A stretch of DNA of 21,721 nt from Lachnospiraceae bacterium (GTDB lineage: Bacteria > Bacillota_A > Clostridia > Lachnospirales > Lachnospiraceae). Shown piece by piece: positions 15,556 through 21,721 of this stretch. Made by a program: the position numbers and the translations under genes. The notes below the pieces were generated by a model. It ran no database searches. It worked only from the letters and a program-made list of their open reading frames with translations, and was not told the DNA's origin. Location of the stretch: assembly GCA_017542725.1 (NCBI GenBank), contig JAFXWR010000263.1:1-21721 (forward strand), read 5' to 3'. Position 1 is the stretch's first letter. Every line of letters starts with the position of its first letter.

Positions 15556-17817
15556 ATGAGTATCAAAAAGTATGCCGCAAGCATTTTGTTTTTAATAATT
15601 ATTATGTTTGGAAAAGTATATGCTTATACAAACTCCAATTACACATCGTTTGAGTCTGCGTCATCGTCTGGTTATTCTAAGGTAACAAGTGACGTTTATT
15701 TTAATCAATTAATGGAGCTTCAAAATGTAAAAGTAAAGTTTACACAAGATGAAAAGAATTATATATTTCATATAACTGGCAGTTCATCATTAAATGTATA
15801 TAAGGATGTGGTGGTTACTTCTATACGTAGCAGTTCTGGTGCGGTCGCACCTATGCTATATAAAACAGCTAATTTTGGAAATAATATGTATGTGGAAGAG
15901 TCTAGTAAAACACCATTTGCTGATTTTACAGGGACACTGAATTCAAGTTCTACTGTGAAAGTTGGAAGCACTATAATTGACCATTTTGAAGAAAGATATA
16001 ATGTAGATTCGGAAGGACATAAAAAAAACTACACTTCTGATAGTAGTGGAAACGGAGACAAATATTTTATCCCTAACTCTCTTAGAGATTATTTGAGCAC
16101 AAGAACTTACAATTTTCGATATTCGACGAAATATCCTTTTAAATCCAACAACAATGGTATAGGAGTGTCAATTCTTCAGAACTCGTCCAACTGTACTTAT
16201 AGTCGAAATGATGTGGTGCAAGACGGCAATAAATGTATAGATTATTGTTATTTTAATGTAAATACAAAAATATCAATTAATAAAAGCTATATTGATGATT
16301 ACAGGTATGTTTGTTTTGCGCAAACTTATACACTTGCAACTAGTAGCTCAAACAGTTCACTCTCTGCATCTGTAAGAGGAATTTCTATATGCACGCAGAC
16401 AATTGATTTGAAAGAATATGCAGAGTGTAATCATAATTGGAGTATACACATAGAAGATAAAACAAATCACTATAAGTATTGTGAAAATTGTGAGTGGAAA
16501 ATCACTGAGCCACATGAACTTTTGTATGAATATGATGGAATAAAACATAATGTATGCATCTGCTCATACATTGATAAGGTAAATTATCAATTTAAAATTC
16601 ATGATGATTTTATTGAAGAGGTTATAGAAACTTTAGATACGGATGCCGAATATATAAAATATGAATTTCAACACAAAACAGGATATAAGTTTATGCATTA
16701 TGATGTGTATGAAAAGAGATTTGTTTCGGATGTCAATTTATCGACTATTAGCAATGCATTGAAAACTGTATTTATAGCAACTACATCTGAATTGGCAGAT
16801 CGAACAAGTATTTTATCACAAATTTACGAAGCAAAATATGAACCAATAAAGTTTACAATTTATTATAATAATAAAAATAATAAGCAAATAGAATTAGACG
16901 AGACAATAGATCCTCAAATAATTGAATATGATGAAGTCGCATATTTGAGAAACAATATACATTGTGTCGGCTATTTGTTTAAAGGATGGAGTTTTGTTGA
17001 AGAGGGGGACAGTGTAGATTTGTTGCCGCATTGCGAGATGACTAATTATACAGCGACTGATGGATATGAAATAAATTTATATCCAGTATATGAAAATTTA
17101 AATTTTAAAATAGTATATTCTGCGGGAGGAGGTCATTTTTCTGATGGCAGTAAATATAAGGAAGTAGATTATACATACTATGACGACAGTGAACTGGAAA
17201 AAGTTTTTTCTAATGATAGTGCATTATATTTGAAGTGGTATGTTGATGATAAAGGAAATAAATTTTCAAATATGTCTGACGTTAAAAATTATGTTGAAAG
17301 AAATGGTGCCGAGAATATTACCCTTAATTTATTTCCGATTTTTGGAAGGACAGAAGTTGGAGGCTCTGGGAGGACAAATGGAGGTGGACCAGGTGGAAAT
17401 GGTTCAGGTGGAAATGGCGCAGGAGGTTCTGGTGGAGTTGGACCGGGGTATGATGTGTTGCCTAGCGAAAGTTATGATAATCAAAATTCTGATGACGAAA
17501 ATATAAGTTCAGAAAACAATTATTTCCCTTATATAGTTCCATTTAGTAATAGTGAAATCGCTAATAGTAGTGAAGAAGATGGCGAAAATGAAGAAAATGT
17601 TACAGATGGAGCTGTGATAGCAACATTATCATTTATCATTAAGGAAGATACGCCAGATGTGAATCAATATAGCAAATGGAATGTATTGTTATTATTTATA
17701 AAAAATAATTTATTTATTTGCGTTTTTGGCGGGATAGCACTTTTGCTTCTATTAATTATATATGAAATAATAATAATTAGCCGTTTTAGAAGAAGTTTTA
17801 ACACTCTTAGGGACTAA
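15556..17817 (+). CDS. Membrane-anchored surface protein with Cys/His cluster, InlB-like repeats and Gly-rich linker
   Basis: A 753-residue exported protein, last gene of the tad operon. It has a signal peptide (1-23, ending VYA) and a Ser/Thr/Tyr-rich region (about 24-285). Next is a Cys/His cluster with C291-x-H293, H305, C309-x2-C312, H320, H331 and C334-x-C336, which could bind metal. Two InlB B-repeat-like segments follow (about 430-511, with FTIYYNNK and YLFKGWSF, and about 515-597), then a glycine-rich linker (about 601-632), an acidic Ser/Asn-rich stretch, and a C-terminal membrane helix (about 711-741) followed by a basic tail. No LPxTG sortase motif is seen. The start at 15556 is set by AGGTGA at 15545-15550; a GTG at 15547 is less likely. 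Probably an adhesin or pilus-associated surface protein. Confidence 0.78.
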   Translation: MSIKKYAASILFLIIIMFGKVYAYTNSNYTSFESASSSGYSKVTSDVYFNQLMELQNVKVKFTQDEKNYIFHITGSSSLNVYKDVVVTSIRSSSGAVAPMLYKTANFGNNMYVEESSKTPFADFTGTLNSSSTVKVGSTIIDHFEERYNVDSEGHKKNYTSDSSGNGDKYFIPNSLRDYLSTRTYNFRYSTKYPFKSNNNGIGVSILQNSSNCTYSRNDVVQDGNKCIDYCYFNVNTKISINKSYIDDYRYVCFAQTYTLATSSSNSSLSASVRGISICTQTIDLKEYAECNHNWSIHIEDKTNHYKYCENCEWKITEPHELLYEYDGIKHNVCICSYIDKVNYQFKIHDDFIEEVIETLDTDAEYIKYEFQHKTGYKFMHYDVYEKRFVSDVNLSTISNALKTVFIATTSELADRTSILSQIYEAKYEPIKFTIYYNNKNNKQIELDETIDPQIIEYDEVAYLRNNIHCVGYLFKGWSFVEEGDSVDLLPHCEMTNYTATDGYEINLYPVYENLNFKIVYSAGGGHFSDGSKYKEVDYTYYDDSELEKVFSNDSALYLKWYVDDKGNKFSNMSDVKNYVERNGAENITLNLFPIFGRTEVGGSGRTNGGGPGGNGSGGNGAGGSGGVGPGYDVLPSESYDNQNSDDENISSENNYFPYIVPFSNSEIANSSEEDGENEENVTDGAVIATLSFIIKEDTPDVNQYSKWNVLLLFIKNNLFICVFGGIALLLLLIIYEIIIISRFRRSFNTLRD

Positions 17818-17845
17818 ATACAATAATGCTTTTTTTTACATTTTA

Positions 17846-17854
17846 TGATATAAT
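17846..17854 (+). promoter_or_regulatory. Extended -10 promoter of the cyclophilin lipoprotein gene
   Basis: TGATATAAT: a perfect TATAAT at 17849-17854 with TG at 17846-17847. The surrounding 12-mer TATGATATAATA is the same as at the ppdK promoter. No good -35 box is seen. It separates the cyclophilin gene from the tad operon, which ends without a visible hairpin terminator. Confidence 0.65.
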
Positions 17855-17913
17855 ATTTTGGTACATTTTTTAGCGGCAAGATGAAAAAGTATTTATTTAA
17901 AAAGAGGTTAAGC

Positions 17914-18525
17914 ATGAAAAAATTTTTAGGTTTAGTATTAAGTATTTTATTAATTTTATCTGTAGTTGCTTGTGGAAATAATGGTGCTTCTAATTCTGCA
18001 TCTGCAGGTAACAATGGAGGAGCAAAAGTGAAAAATCCAAAGATTGAAATTTCTGTAAAAGATTATGGCAAGATGCAGTTTGAACTTGATCCAAGTCAAG
18101 CACCTATAACTGTAGAAAACTTTTTGAAACTCACAAATGATGGCTTTTATAATGGTTTGACATTTCATCGTATTATAAAAGGCTTCATGATACAAGGTGG
18201 TGACCCACTTGGCACTGGATACGGTGGATCAGAACATAAGATAAAAGGTGAGTTTTCAAATAATGGTGTAAATAATACTATTAAGCACGAGAGAGGAGTA
18301 ATCTCTATGGCTAGAAGTATGGATCCTGATTCTGCAAGTTCACAATTTTTTATTATGCATGAAACAAATAGTCATCTTGATGGTGAGTATGCAGCATTTG
18401 GACATATCTTAAGTGGCATAGAGATAGTAGATAAGATTTGTGATGATATTCCAGTTCAAGATGGAAATGGAACAGTATCAAAAGTTGACCAACCTGTTAT
18501 TGAATATATTAAAGTGATAGAGTAG
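17914..18525 (+). CDS. Cyclophilin-type peptidyl-prolyl cis-trans isomerase lipoprotein
   Basis: Lipid-anchored foldase on the outer face of the membrane; it would speed proline isomerisation in exported proteins. The 203-residue protein has a lipoprotein signal with lipobox SVVAC (Cys20), a Gly/Asn/Ser-rich linker, and a complete cyclophilin domain (about 37-203) with FHRIIKGFMIQGGD and SSQFFIMHE. The Trp that makes eukaryotic cyclophilins sensitive to cyclosporin is replaced by His in NSHLDGEY, as in many bacterial members. ATG 17914 is preferred because AGAGG lies six bases before it; an upstream in-frame ATG at 17881 has a poorer site and would give an odd double-basic leader. The acyltransferase gene begins three bases after its stop. 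Confidence 0.92.
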   Translation: MKKFLGLVLSILLILSVVACGNNGASNSASAGNNGGAKVKNPKIEISVKDYGKMQFELDPSQAPITVENFLKLTNDGFYNGLTFHRIIKGFMIQGGDPLGTGYGGSEHKIKGEFSNNGVNNTIKHERGVISMARSMDPDSASSQFFIMHETNSHLDGEYAAFGHILSGIEIVDKICDDIPVQDGNGTVSKVDQPVIEYIKVIE

Positions 18526-18528
18526 TTT

Positions 18529-19590
18529 TTGGAAAAAGCTGCTAAAAAAAGAATATATTGTTTTGATTTATTAAAAATCATTTCAATACTTATAGTTTTC
18601 ATGCATCACATAATGATGGATTTGTATATAGTCCATCCGATGCATGACTTGAAAATACTTGAAACTTTAATCATAAGACCAAATATGAATCTGGGTATGA
18701 TTGCCTGTGGTCTATTTGTCTTAATATCAGGAGCCACATTGGCACTTAGTGGAAGGGAAGAAGAACCAATAGCTTTTTATAAAAAAAGGCTTATAAGGGT
18801 TCTTATTCCCTTTTATATTGCTTATATAATGTATTTTATAATTAGAGTACTGACATATAATACTATATTTATATATGGCGGCGTACCTAAGTGGAGATTT
18901 ATATTTACTATAATGGGTATGGATGAATACTTATCAGCAAATGGGATAAGGACCTTTACTCTTGGAATAGGAGAATGGTTTCTTGGATGTATAATTCTTT
19001 GTTATCTTGTGTATCCGTTTTTGTTTAAAGCTCATAAGAAAAATAGATATTTAACTTTCATTTTAATGACTATATGGTTCCTATTTATAAATTTCAACTA
19101 TAGTAAGTTTAATTTTGTCATACCAAGCCATATGAATTTCTTGAGTCAAGTTTACAATTTTAACTTGGGAATTGTGCTTATAGATAAAGAAGTATTAGTG
19201 AAATTAAAAAAATGGTTACTTGTCATAACCATTCCTATAATTTTATTTTTATATTTTTATATGCCGTTTATTATGATACCGGATAATATAAAGACGACCA
19301 TAGCATTAGTTGCGATATTTATAACTTTCTATGAGATGGAAAATGCCATATCAAGTTTTAAGTGGCTTAAATCATTTACAGTATTCTTTAATATGATCTC
19401 ACTGGAGATATATTTAGTTCATCATTTTGTAATTTACCAGGTAGACTACATTCTTGGATACAGACGATTGAACGGAGTGGAAACCCTTGCGGTTATAGTT
19501 TTTGACCTCATAGTGACTATTATTCTTGCTATAGTGGTAGAAAAGTTAAGCGGAAAAGTGTATGGACTTATGAATAAAAGCAAGAATTAG
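18529..19590 (+). CDS. Acyltransferase 3 family membrane protein (TTG start)
   Basis: Multi-pass membrane protein of 353 residues; the family moves acyl groups, often acetyl, onto sugars of the cell surface. The start of the family is seen at residues 8-27 (RIYCFDLLKIISILIVFMHH), with the catalytic-type His pair near 26-27, then AFYKKRLIRVLIPFYIAY and about ten hydrophobic helices. The next in-frame ATG is after this conserved start, so the TTG at 18529, three bases after the cyclophilin stop, is the best start; the ribosome binding site is weak and translation is likely coupled. The substrate is unknown. Its last 45 bases overlap the end of another acyltransferase gene on the other strand. 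Confidence 0.85.
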   Translation: MEKAAKKRIYCFDLLKIISILIVFMHHIMMDLYIVHPMHDLKILETLIIRPNMNLGMIACGLFVLISGATLALSGREEEPIAFYKKRLIRVLIPFYIAYIMYFIIRVLTYNTIFIYGGVPKWRFIFTIMGMDEYLSANGIRTFTLGIGEWFLGCIILCYLVYPFLFKAHKKNRYLTFILMTIWFLFINFNYSKFNFVIPSHMNFLSQVYNFNLGIVLIDKEVLVKLKKWLLVITIPIILFLYFYMPFIMIPDNIKTTIALVAIFITFYEMENAISSFKWLKSFTVFFNMISLEIYLVHHFVIYQVDYILGYRRLNGVETLAVIVFDLIVTIILAIVVEKLSGKVYGLMNKSKN

Positions 19591-20643
19591 TGAAAACACT
19601 ATACCAAGTGATGTGAGAATAAGTATAGAGATGATTGAGTTGTGAGCAAGTGTTACTCCAACTATAGGTGGAAGATAAGGAATTATAAAAACATTTGTCA
19701 CAAATACAGATGGCACATGATATGCCAATATATACAAACTATTTTCTCCAAATATTCCAAAGAGGTTGCTGATTAAAGGAATTTTACTCAGTGGAAATGA
19801 GAAAATAGCAAATATAAAGAAACCAAGTACGGCATCAACATACATGAGGAATGCATTTTTGTAATCGCGAGCATTTAAGTCTATGCGACCATTATACATT
19901 GATAGTATGTACCAAGAAGTAATAAATACAAATAAAAGTGCTATGACTATTATAGTAGAGAATACTGTTGTAGCAGTATTCTTTTTTATTTCAGTGATAG
20001 CGGCTGGAACATATTTGCCAAGTATCTTGCCGAGAAATACAAAACCGAGACAGAAACATGCTATCTCTACATTGAACGGAATTCTTGGCAACTTATAATA
20101 TCTTGCATATAAGTATGACTTATACATTATTAGTGCAATTATTAATAAAGTTAGTATAGCAATGAAACCATATTTTTCATTCTCGCCATTTTCATTCTTG
20201 TCGAAGATTAAGAGTTTCATTTTATATGATAGGCATTCAATAACTTCAAAAGTAGTCATAGCGACAAAGTAAAATGTCAAAAACCAAAGTGGAAGGTTAA
20301 TTGCATTTACTGGATCACCTATACCACGGAACATAACAATCACTGCTTTCATTTTTTGCTCCATGGATGGAGAAGGAATAAAAATTAAAGATATTATGTA
20401 AAACACAAAATACGGTATGAGAGTTCCTTTGATTCTCTTTATAATTATAGAGGATAGTTTTGTATTTTCATCAATGTGAGAAAGTATTCCACCTATTATT
20501 AAAAATGCATGCATATGAAAACTGTATATAAGAACTAAAGTTCTTGAGTCATATTCAAAAAAAGGAAGGTGACCGATAACCACAAGAGTTATAAGTAGAC
20601 CTTTCATTACATCAATATACAGGTTTCTTGTTTTATTATTCAT
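19546..20643 (-). CDS. Acyltransferase 3 family membrane protein, probably translated from a leaderless mRNA
   Basis: A 365-residue multi-pass membrane protein. The N terminus NLYIDVMKGLLITLVVIGH and the segment YSFHMHAFLIIGGIL are typical of the branch that contains surface polysaccharide O-acetyltransferases (fucose 4-O-acetylase type). About ten helices follow. It is not a close duplicate of the convergent acyltransferase gene: the two share the family pattern only. The ATG at 20643 is chosen because the conserved start follows at once; an in-frame TTG at 20658 lies inside the -10 box. A perfect TATAAT is only six bases upstream and no ribosome binding site exists, so transcription would begin at or next to the ATG. 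Substrate unknown. Confidence 0.85.
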   Translation of the reverse strand: MNNKTRNLYIDVMKGLLITLVVIGHLPFFEYDSRTLVLIYSFHMHAFLIIGGILSHIDENTKLSSIIIKRIKGTLIPYFVFYIISLIFIPSPSMEQKMKAVIVMFRGIGDPVNAINLPLWFLTFYFVAMTTFEVIECLSYKMKLLIFDKNENGENEKYGFIAILTLLIIALIMYKSYLYARYYKLPRIPFNVEIACFCLGFVFLGKILGKYVPAAITEIKKNTATTVFSTIIVIALLFVFITSWYILSMYNGRIDLNARDYKNAFLMYVDAVLGFFIFAIFSFPLSKIPLISNLFGIFGENSLYILAYHVPSVFVTNVFIIPYLPPIVGVTLAHNSIISILILTSLGIVFSLILAFIHKSIHFSA

Positions 20644-20649
20644 AGTGAT

Positions 20650-20655
20650 ATTATA
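20650..20655 (-). promoter_or_regulatory. -10 box directly upstream of the minus-strand acyltransferase (leaderless start)
   Basis: On the minus strand TATAAT is followed by six bases and then the ATG at 20643. A transcript starting the usual seven or so bases after the box would begin at the start codon. No clear -35 is found in the T-rich DNA upstream, which is the main weakness of the call. Confidence 0.5.
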
Positions 20656-20695
20656 CAATATTTTACAAAAAAAAATAATTAAATTTTGATATTAC

Positions 20696-20724
20696 TTGAT
20701 ATATGTAGTGTGATAGGGTATAAT
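20696..20724 (+). promoter_or_regulatory. Sigma-A-type promoter of the DUF3298 lipoprotein gene
   Basis: TTGATA (20696-20701), a 17-base spacer and TATAAT (20719-20724): the best promoter in the window. It gives a leader of about 23 bases with AAGGAG (20743-20748) five bases before the ATG. It is divergent from the acyltransferase promoter. Confidence 0.85.
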
Positions 20725-20753
20725 TTACGAGTTGGGGGGAAAAAGGAGAAAAT

Positions 20754-21533
20754 ATGAATTTTAAGAAATTTTTGTTATTTTGTTTGTTTACTTGTTGGGT
20801 TACTACACTTTTTGCGTGTAAAAATGAGTTAAAGTCTGAAAATAGTGCTTCTATAAATGTAGAAACCAGTAATGATGAGAGTAAAGTTGTAGAGTTAGAA
20901 GCACCTGTTTTGAAAGTAGACTCTGTAGACATATCAGATGTTGAAGGTGGTAAGACTTATCAAACTATAAGATATGCAGTTGTCACATGTAAAAACAATC
21001 AAGCTTTACAAGAATCGCTTGATACATTAAATGCAAATATGAAAAAAGATGCAGAAGATTTTAAGGTCAACAATAAGGACGGGATAAGAGATTTTATAAA
21101 AGAAACTCCAGACATGCAAGATGCAGAGTATTCACATACATCTGATATAGCGATTACAAGAAATGATAATAAGTACTTAAGCCTTACGGAATTTGTATAT
21201 GTAAATACTATGGGGGCGCATGGAAATTATGTGCAGAATGGACATGTATATGATGTGGAAACTGGAAATAAATTAGGTTTATATGATTTTGTAAAAGATA
21301 AGGAAGAATTAAGAAATTATTTAAAAGAATGGGTAGATAACAACAAGGATAGTATGGGTTTATTTGACGAAGCGAAAGATACTATAGATGCCTACATAAA
21401 TGGAGAATATGAATTACAGTTTTATATTGATAATAAATTGACAATTATATTTCAAACATATGATGTAGCTCCTTACGCAGCAGGTCTTATAGAGATAGGT
21501 TTAGATGATAAATTGCTAAAGGTGAAGCTGTAA
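20754..21533 (+). CDS. RsiV/DUF3298-type lipoprotein
   Basis: A 259-residue exported lipoprotein: signal peptide with lipobox LFAC (Cys22), an acidic Ser/Asn-rich linker, then a region like DUF4163 (about 50-130) followed by a DUF3298-like domain with NTMGAHGNYV, a YDVETGNKLGLYDFV segment and the ending FQTYDVAPYAAGLIEI. These features are shared with the outer domain of the anti-sigma factor RsiV (a lysozyme receptor) and with the domain attached to deacetylase PdaC. Unlike RsiV it has no inner anti-sigma part and no sigma factor gene is nearby, so a wall- or lysozyme-related binding role is only a guess. The gene has its own strong promoter and its stop shares a base with the start of the exonuclease gene. 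Confidence 0.8.
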   Translation: MNFKKFLLFCLFTCWVTTLFACKNELKSENSASINVETSNDESKVVELEAPVLKVDSVDISDVEGGKTYQTIRYAVVTCKNNQALQESLDTLNANMKKDAEDFKVNNKDGIRDFIKETPDMQDAEYSHTSDIAITRNDNKYLSLTEFVYVNTMGAHGNYVQNGHVYDVETGNKLGLYDFVKDKEELRNYLKEWVDNNKDSMGLFDEAKDTIDAYINGEYELQFYIDNKLTIIFQTYDVAPYAAGLIEIGLDDKLLKVKL

Positions 21534-21721
21534 TGATATTTGACAAATTGAAAAAAACTAAAACTGAATATAGTTGCTTTTATGACAGTGAGTTTAATGC
21601 ATATGATGATGGTAAAAATCTAAACATTCCACAGGAAGTTGTATCTATAGGTGTTTGTATAACAAATGATAAGGGCGTAATTATAGAAAAGTTTTACTCT
21701 CTTATAAGTTTAAAGGCGGCA
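21533..21721 (+). CDS. DEDDh 3'-5' exonuclease family protein (3'-truncated by window edge)
   Basis: The first 63 codons of a gene cut by the window edge. Residues 16-22 (FYDSEFN) match the first acidic motif (D-x-E) of DnaQ/RNase T-type exonucleases: Asp18 and Glu20 would hold the catalytic metal. It is followed by VVSIGVCITNDKG, the usual second and third strands. ATG 21533 overlaps the lipoprotein stop by one base (TAATG), and AAAGGTGA in the end of the lipoprotein gene can serve as the ribosome binding site. The remaining motifs lie outside the window, so the exact subfamily is open. Confidence 0.7.
   Translation, partial: MIFDKLKKTKTEYSCFYDSEFNAYDDGKNLNIPQEVVSIGVCITNDKGVIIEKFYSLISLKAA

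Noticed and set aside
17240..17506. Alternative-frame ORF of 88 codons over the Gly-rich region of the surface protein
   Set aside because: It is the out-of-frame reading of the GGN-rich linker, giving an artificial E/V/Q repeat; no ribosome binding site.
17829..17838. T-run after the last tad gene as a terminator
   Set aside because: No stem precedes the T tract; likely only AT-rich promoter DNA.
19588..19601. Small hairpin TAGTG-AAAA-CACTA at the junction of the two acyltransferase genes, possible terminator
   Set aside because: Only five base pairs, AT-rich and without a T tract on either strand; too weak to call.
1..21721. CRISPR arrays, tRNA, rRNA, insertion sequences
   Set aside because: No repeat-spacer pattern, tRNA-like cloverleaf, rRNA segment or transposase was seen on reading the window.

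Overview
The window is AT-rich Gram-positive chromosome, most likely from a Clostridia/Lachnospiraceae-type anaerobe. The clues are A/T-ending codons, strong AGGAGG-type ribosome binding sites, a clostridial-type pyruvate phosphate dikinase whose catalytic His and Cys fall at about the family positions, and a Tad pilus locus carrying protein families (Flp1-like pilin, DUF5702, DUF6382) that I associate with Lachnospiraceae. No secretin, CpaB or TadD gene is present, as expected for a single-membrane cell. Family assignments come from reading motifs; no database search was possible.

Layout. (1) 1-1342: the 3' part of a type I DNA methyltransferase gene (hsdM), then a 55-codon orphan that resembles the tail of Rpn-type nucleases, then a strong bidirectional terminator. 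(2) 1411-5802, minus strand: ppdK, with an unusual lysine/alanine-rich C-terminal tail, and an NSS-family sodium symporter. A short hairpin repeat occurs twice, once on the ppdK stop codon and once just upstream of the symporter ribosome binding site. (3) 5803-6082: a leader/control region with repeated TATGT-type boxes, two small palindromes and a hairpin that holds the first ribosome binding site in its loop. (4) 6083-17817, plus strand: one long, tightly packed operon for a type IVc (Tad) pilus. Its order is prepilin peptidase tadV, degenerate tadZ, ATPase tadA, membrane proteins tadB and tadC, Flp1-like pilin, DUF5702 protein, TadE-like pseudopilin with two exported Cys/His modules, a second prepilin-peptidase-like protein, a small membrane protein, a DUF6382 protein without FHA domain, and a large membrane-anchored surface protein. 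(5) 17849-19590: a new promoter, a cyclophilin lipoprotein and an acyltransferase-3 protein. (6) 19546-20643, minus strand: a second acyltransferase-3 protein that overlaps the first tail to tail and appears to be leaderless. (7) 20696-21721: a clear sigma-A promoter, an RsiV/DUF3298-type lipoprotein, and the start of a DEDDh exonuclease cut by the window edge.

How it works together. TadA would power TadB/TadC to assemble the Flp1-like pilin after cleavage by one of the two peptidases. The DUF5702, TadE-like and surface proteins would form minor or surface-exposed parts, and the DUF6382 and degenerate TadZ proteins probably act in localisation or regulation at the cytoplasmic face. The most unusual parts are the exported Cys/His modules (in the TadE-like protein and the surface protein), the large outer domain in TadC, the loss of the P-loop in TadZ, the two peptidases, and the histone-like tail on PPDK.
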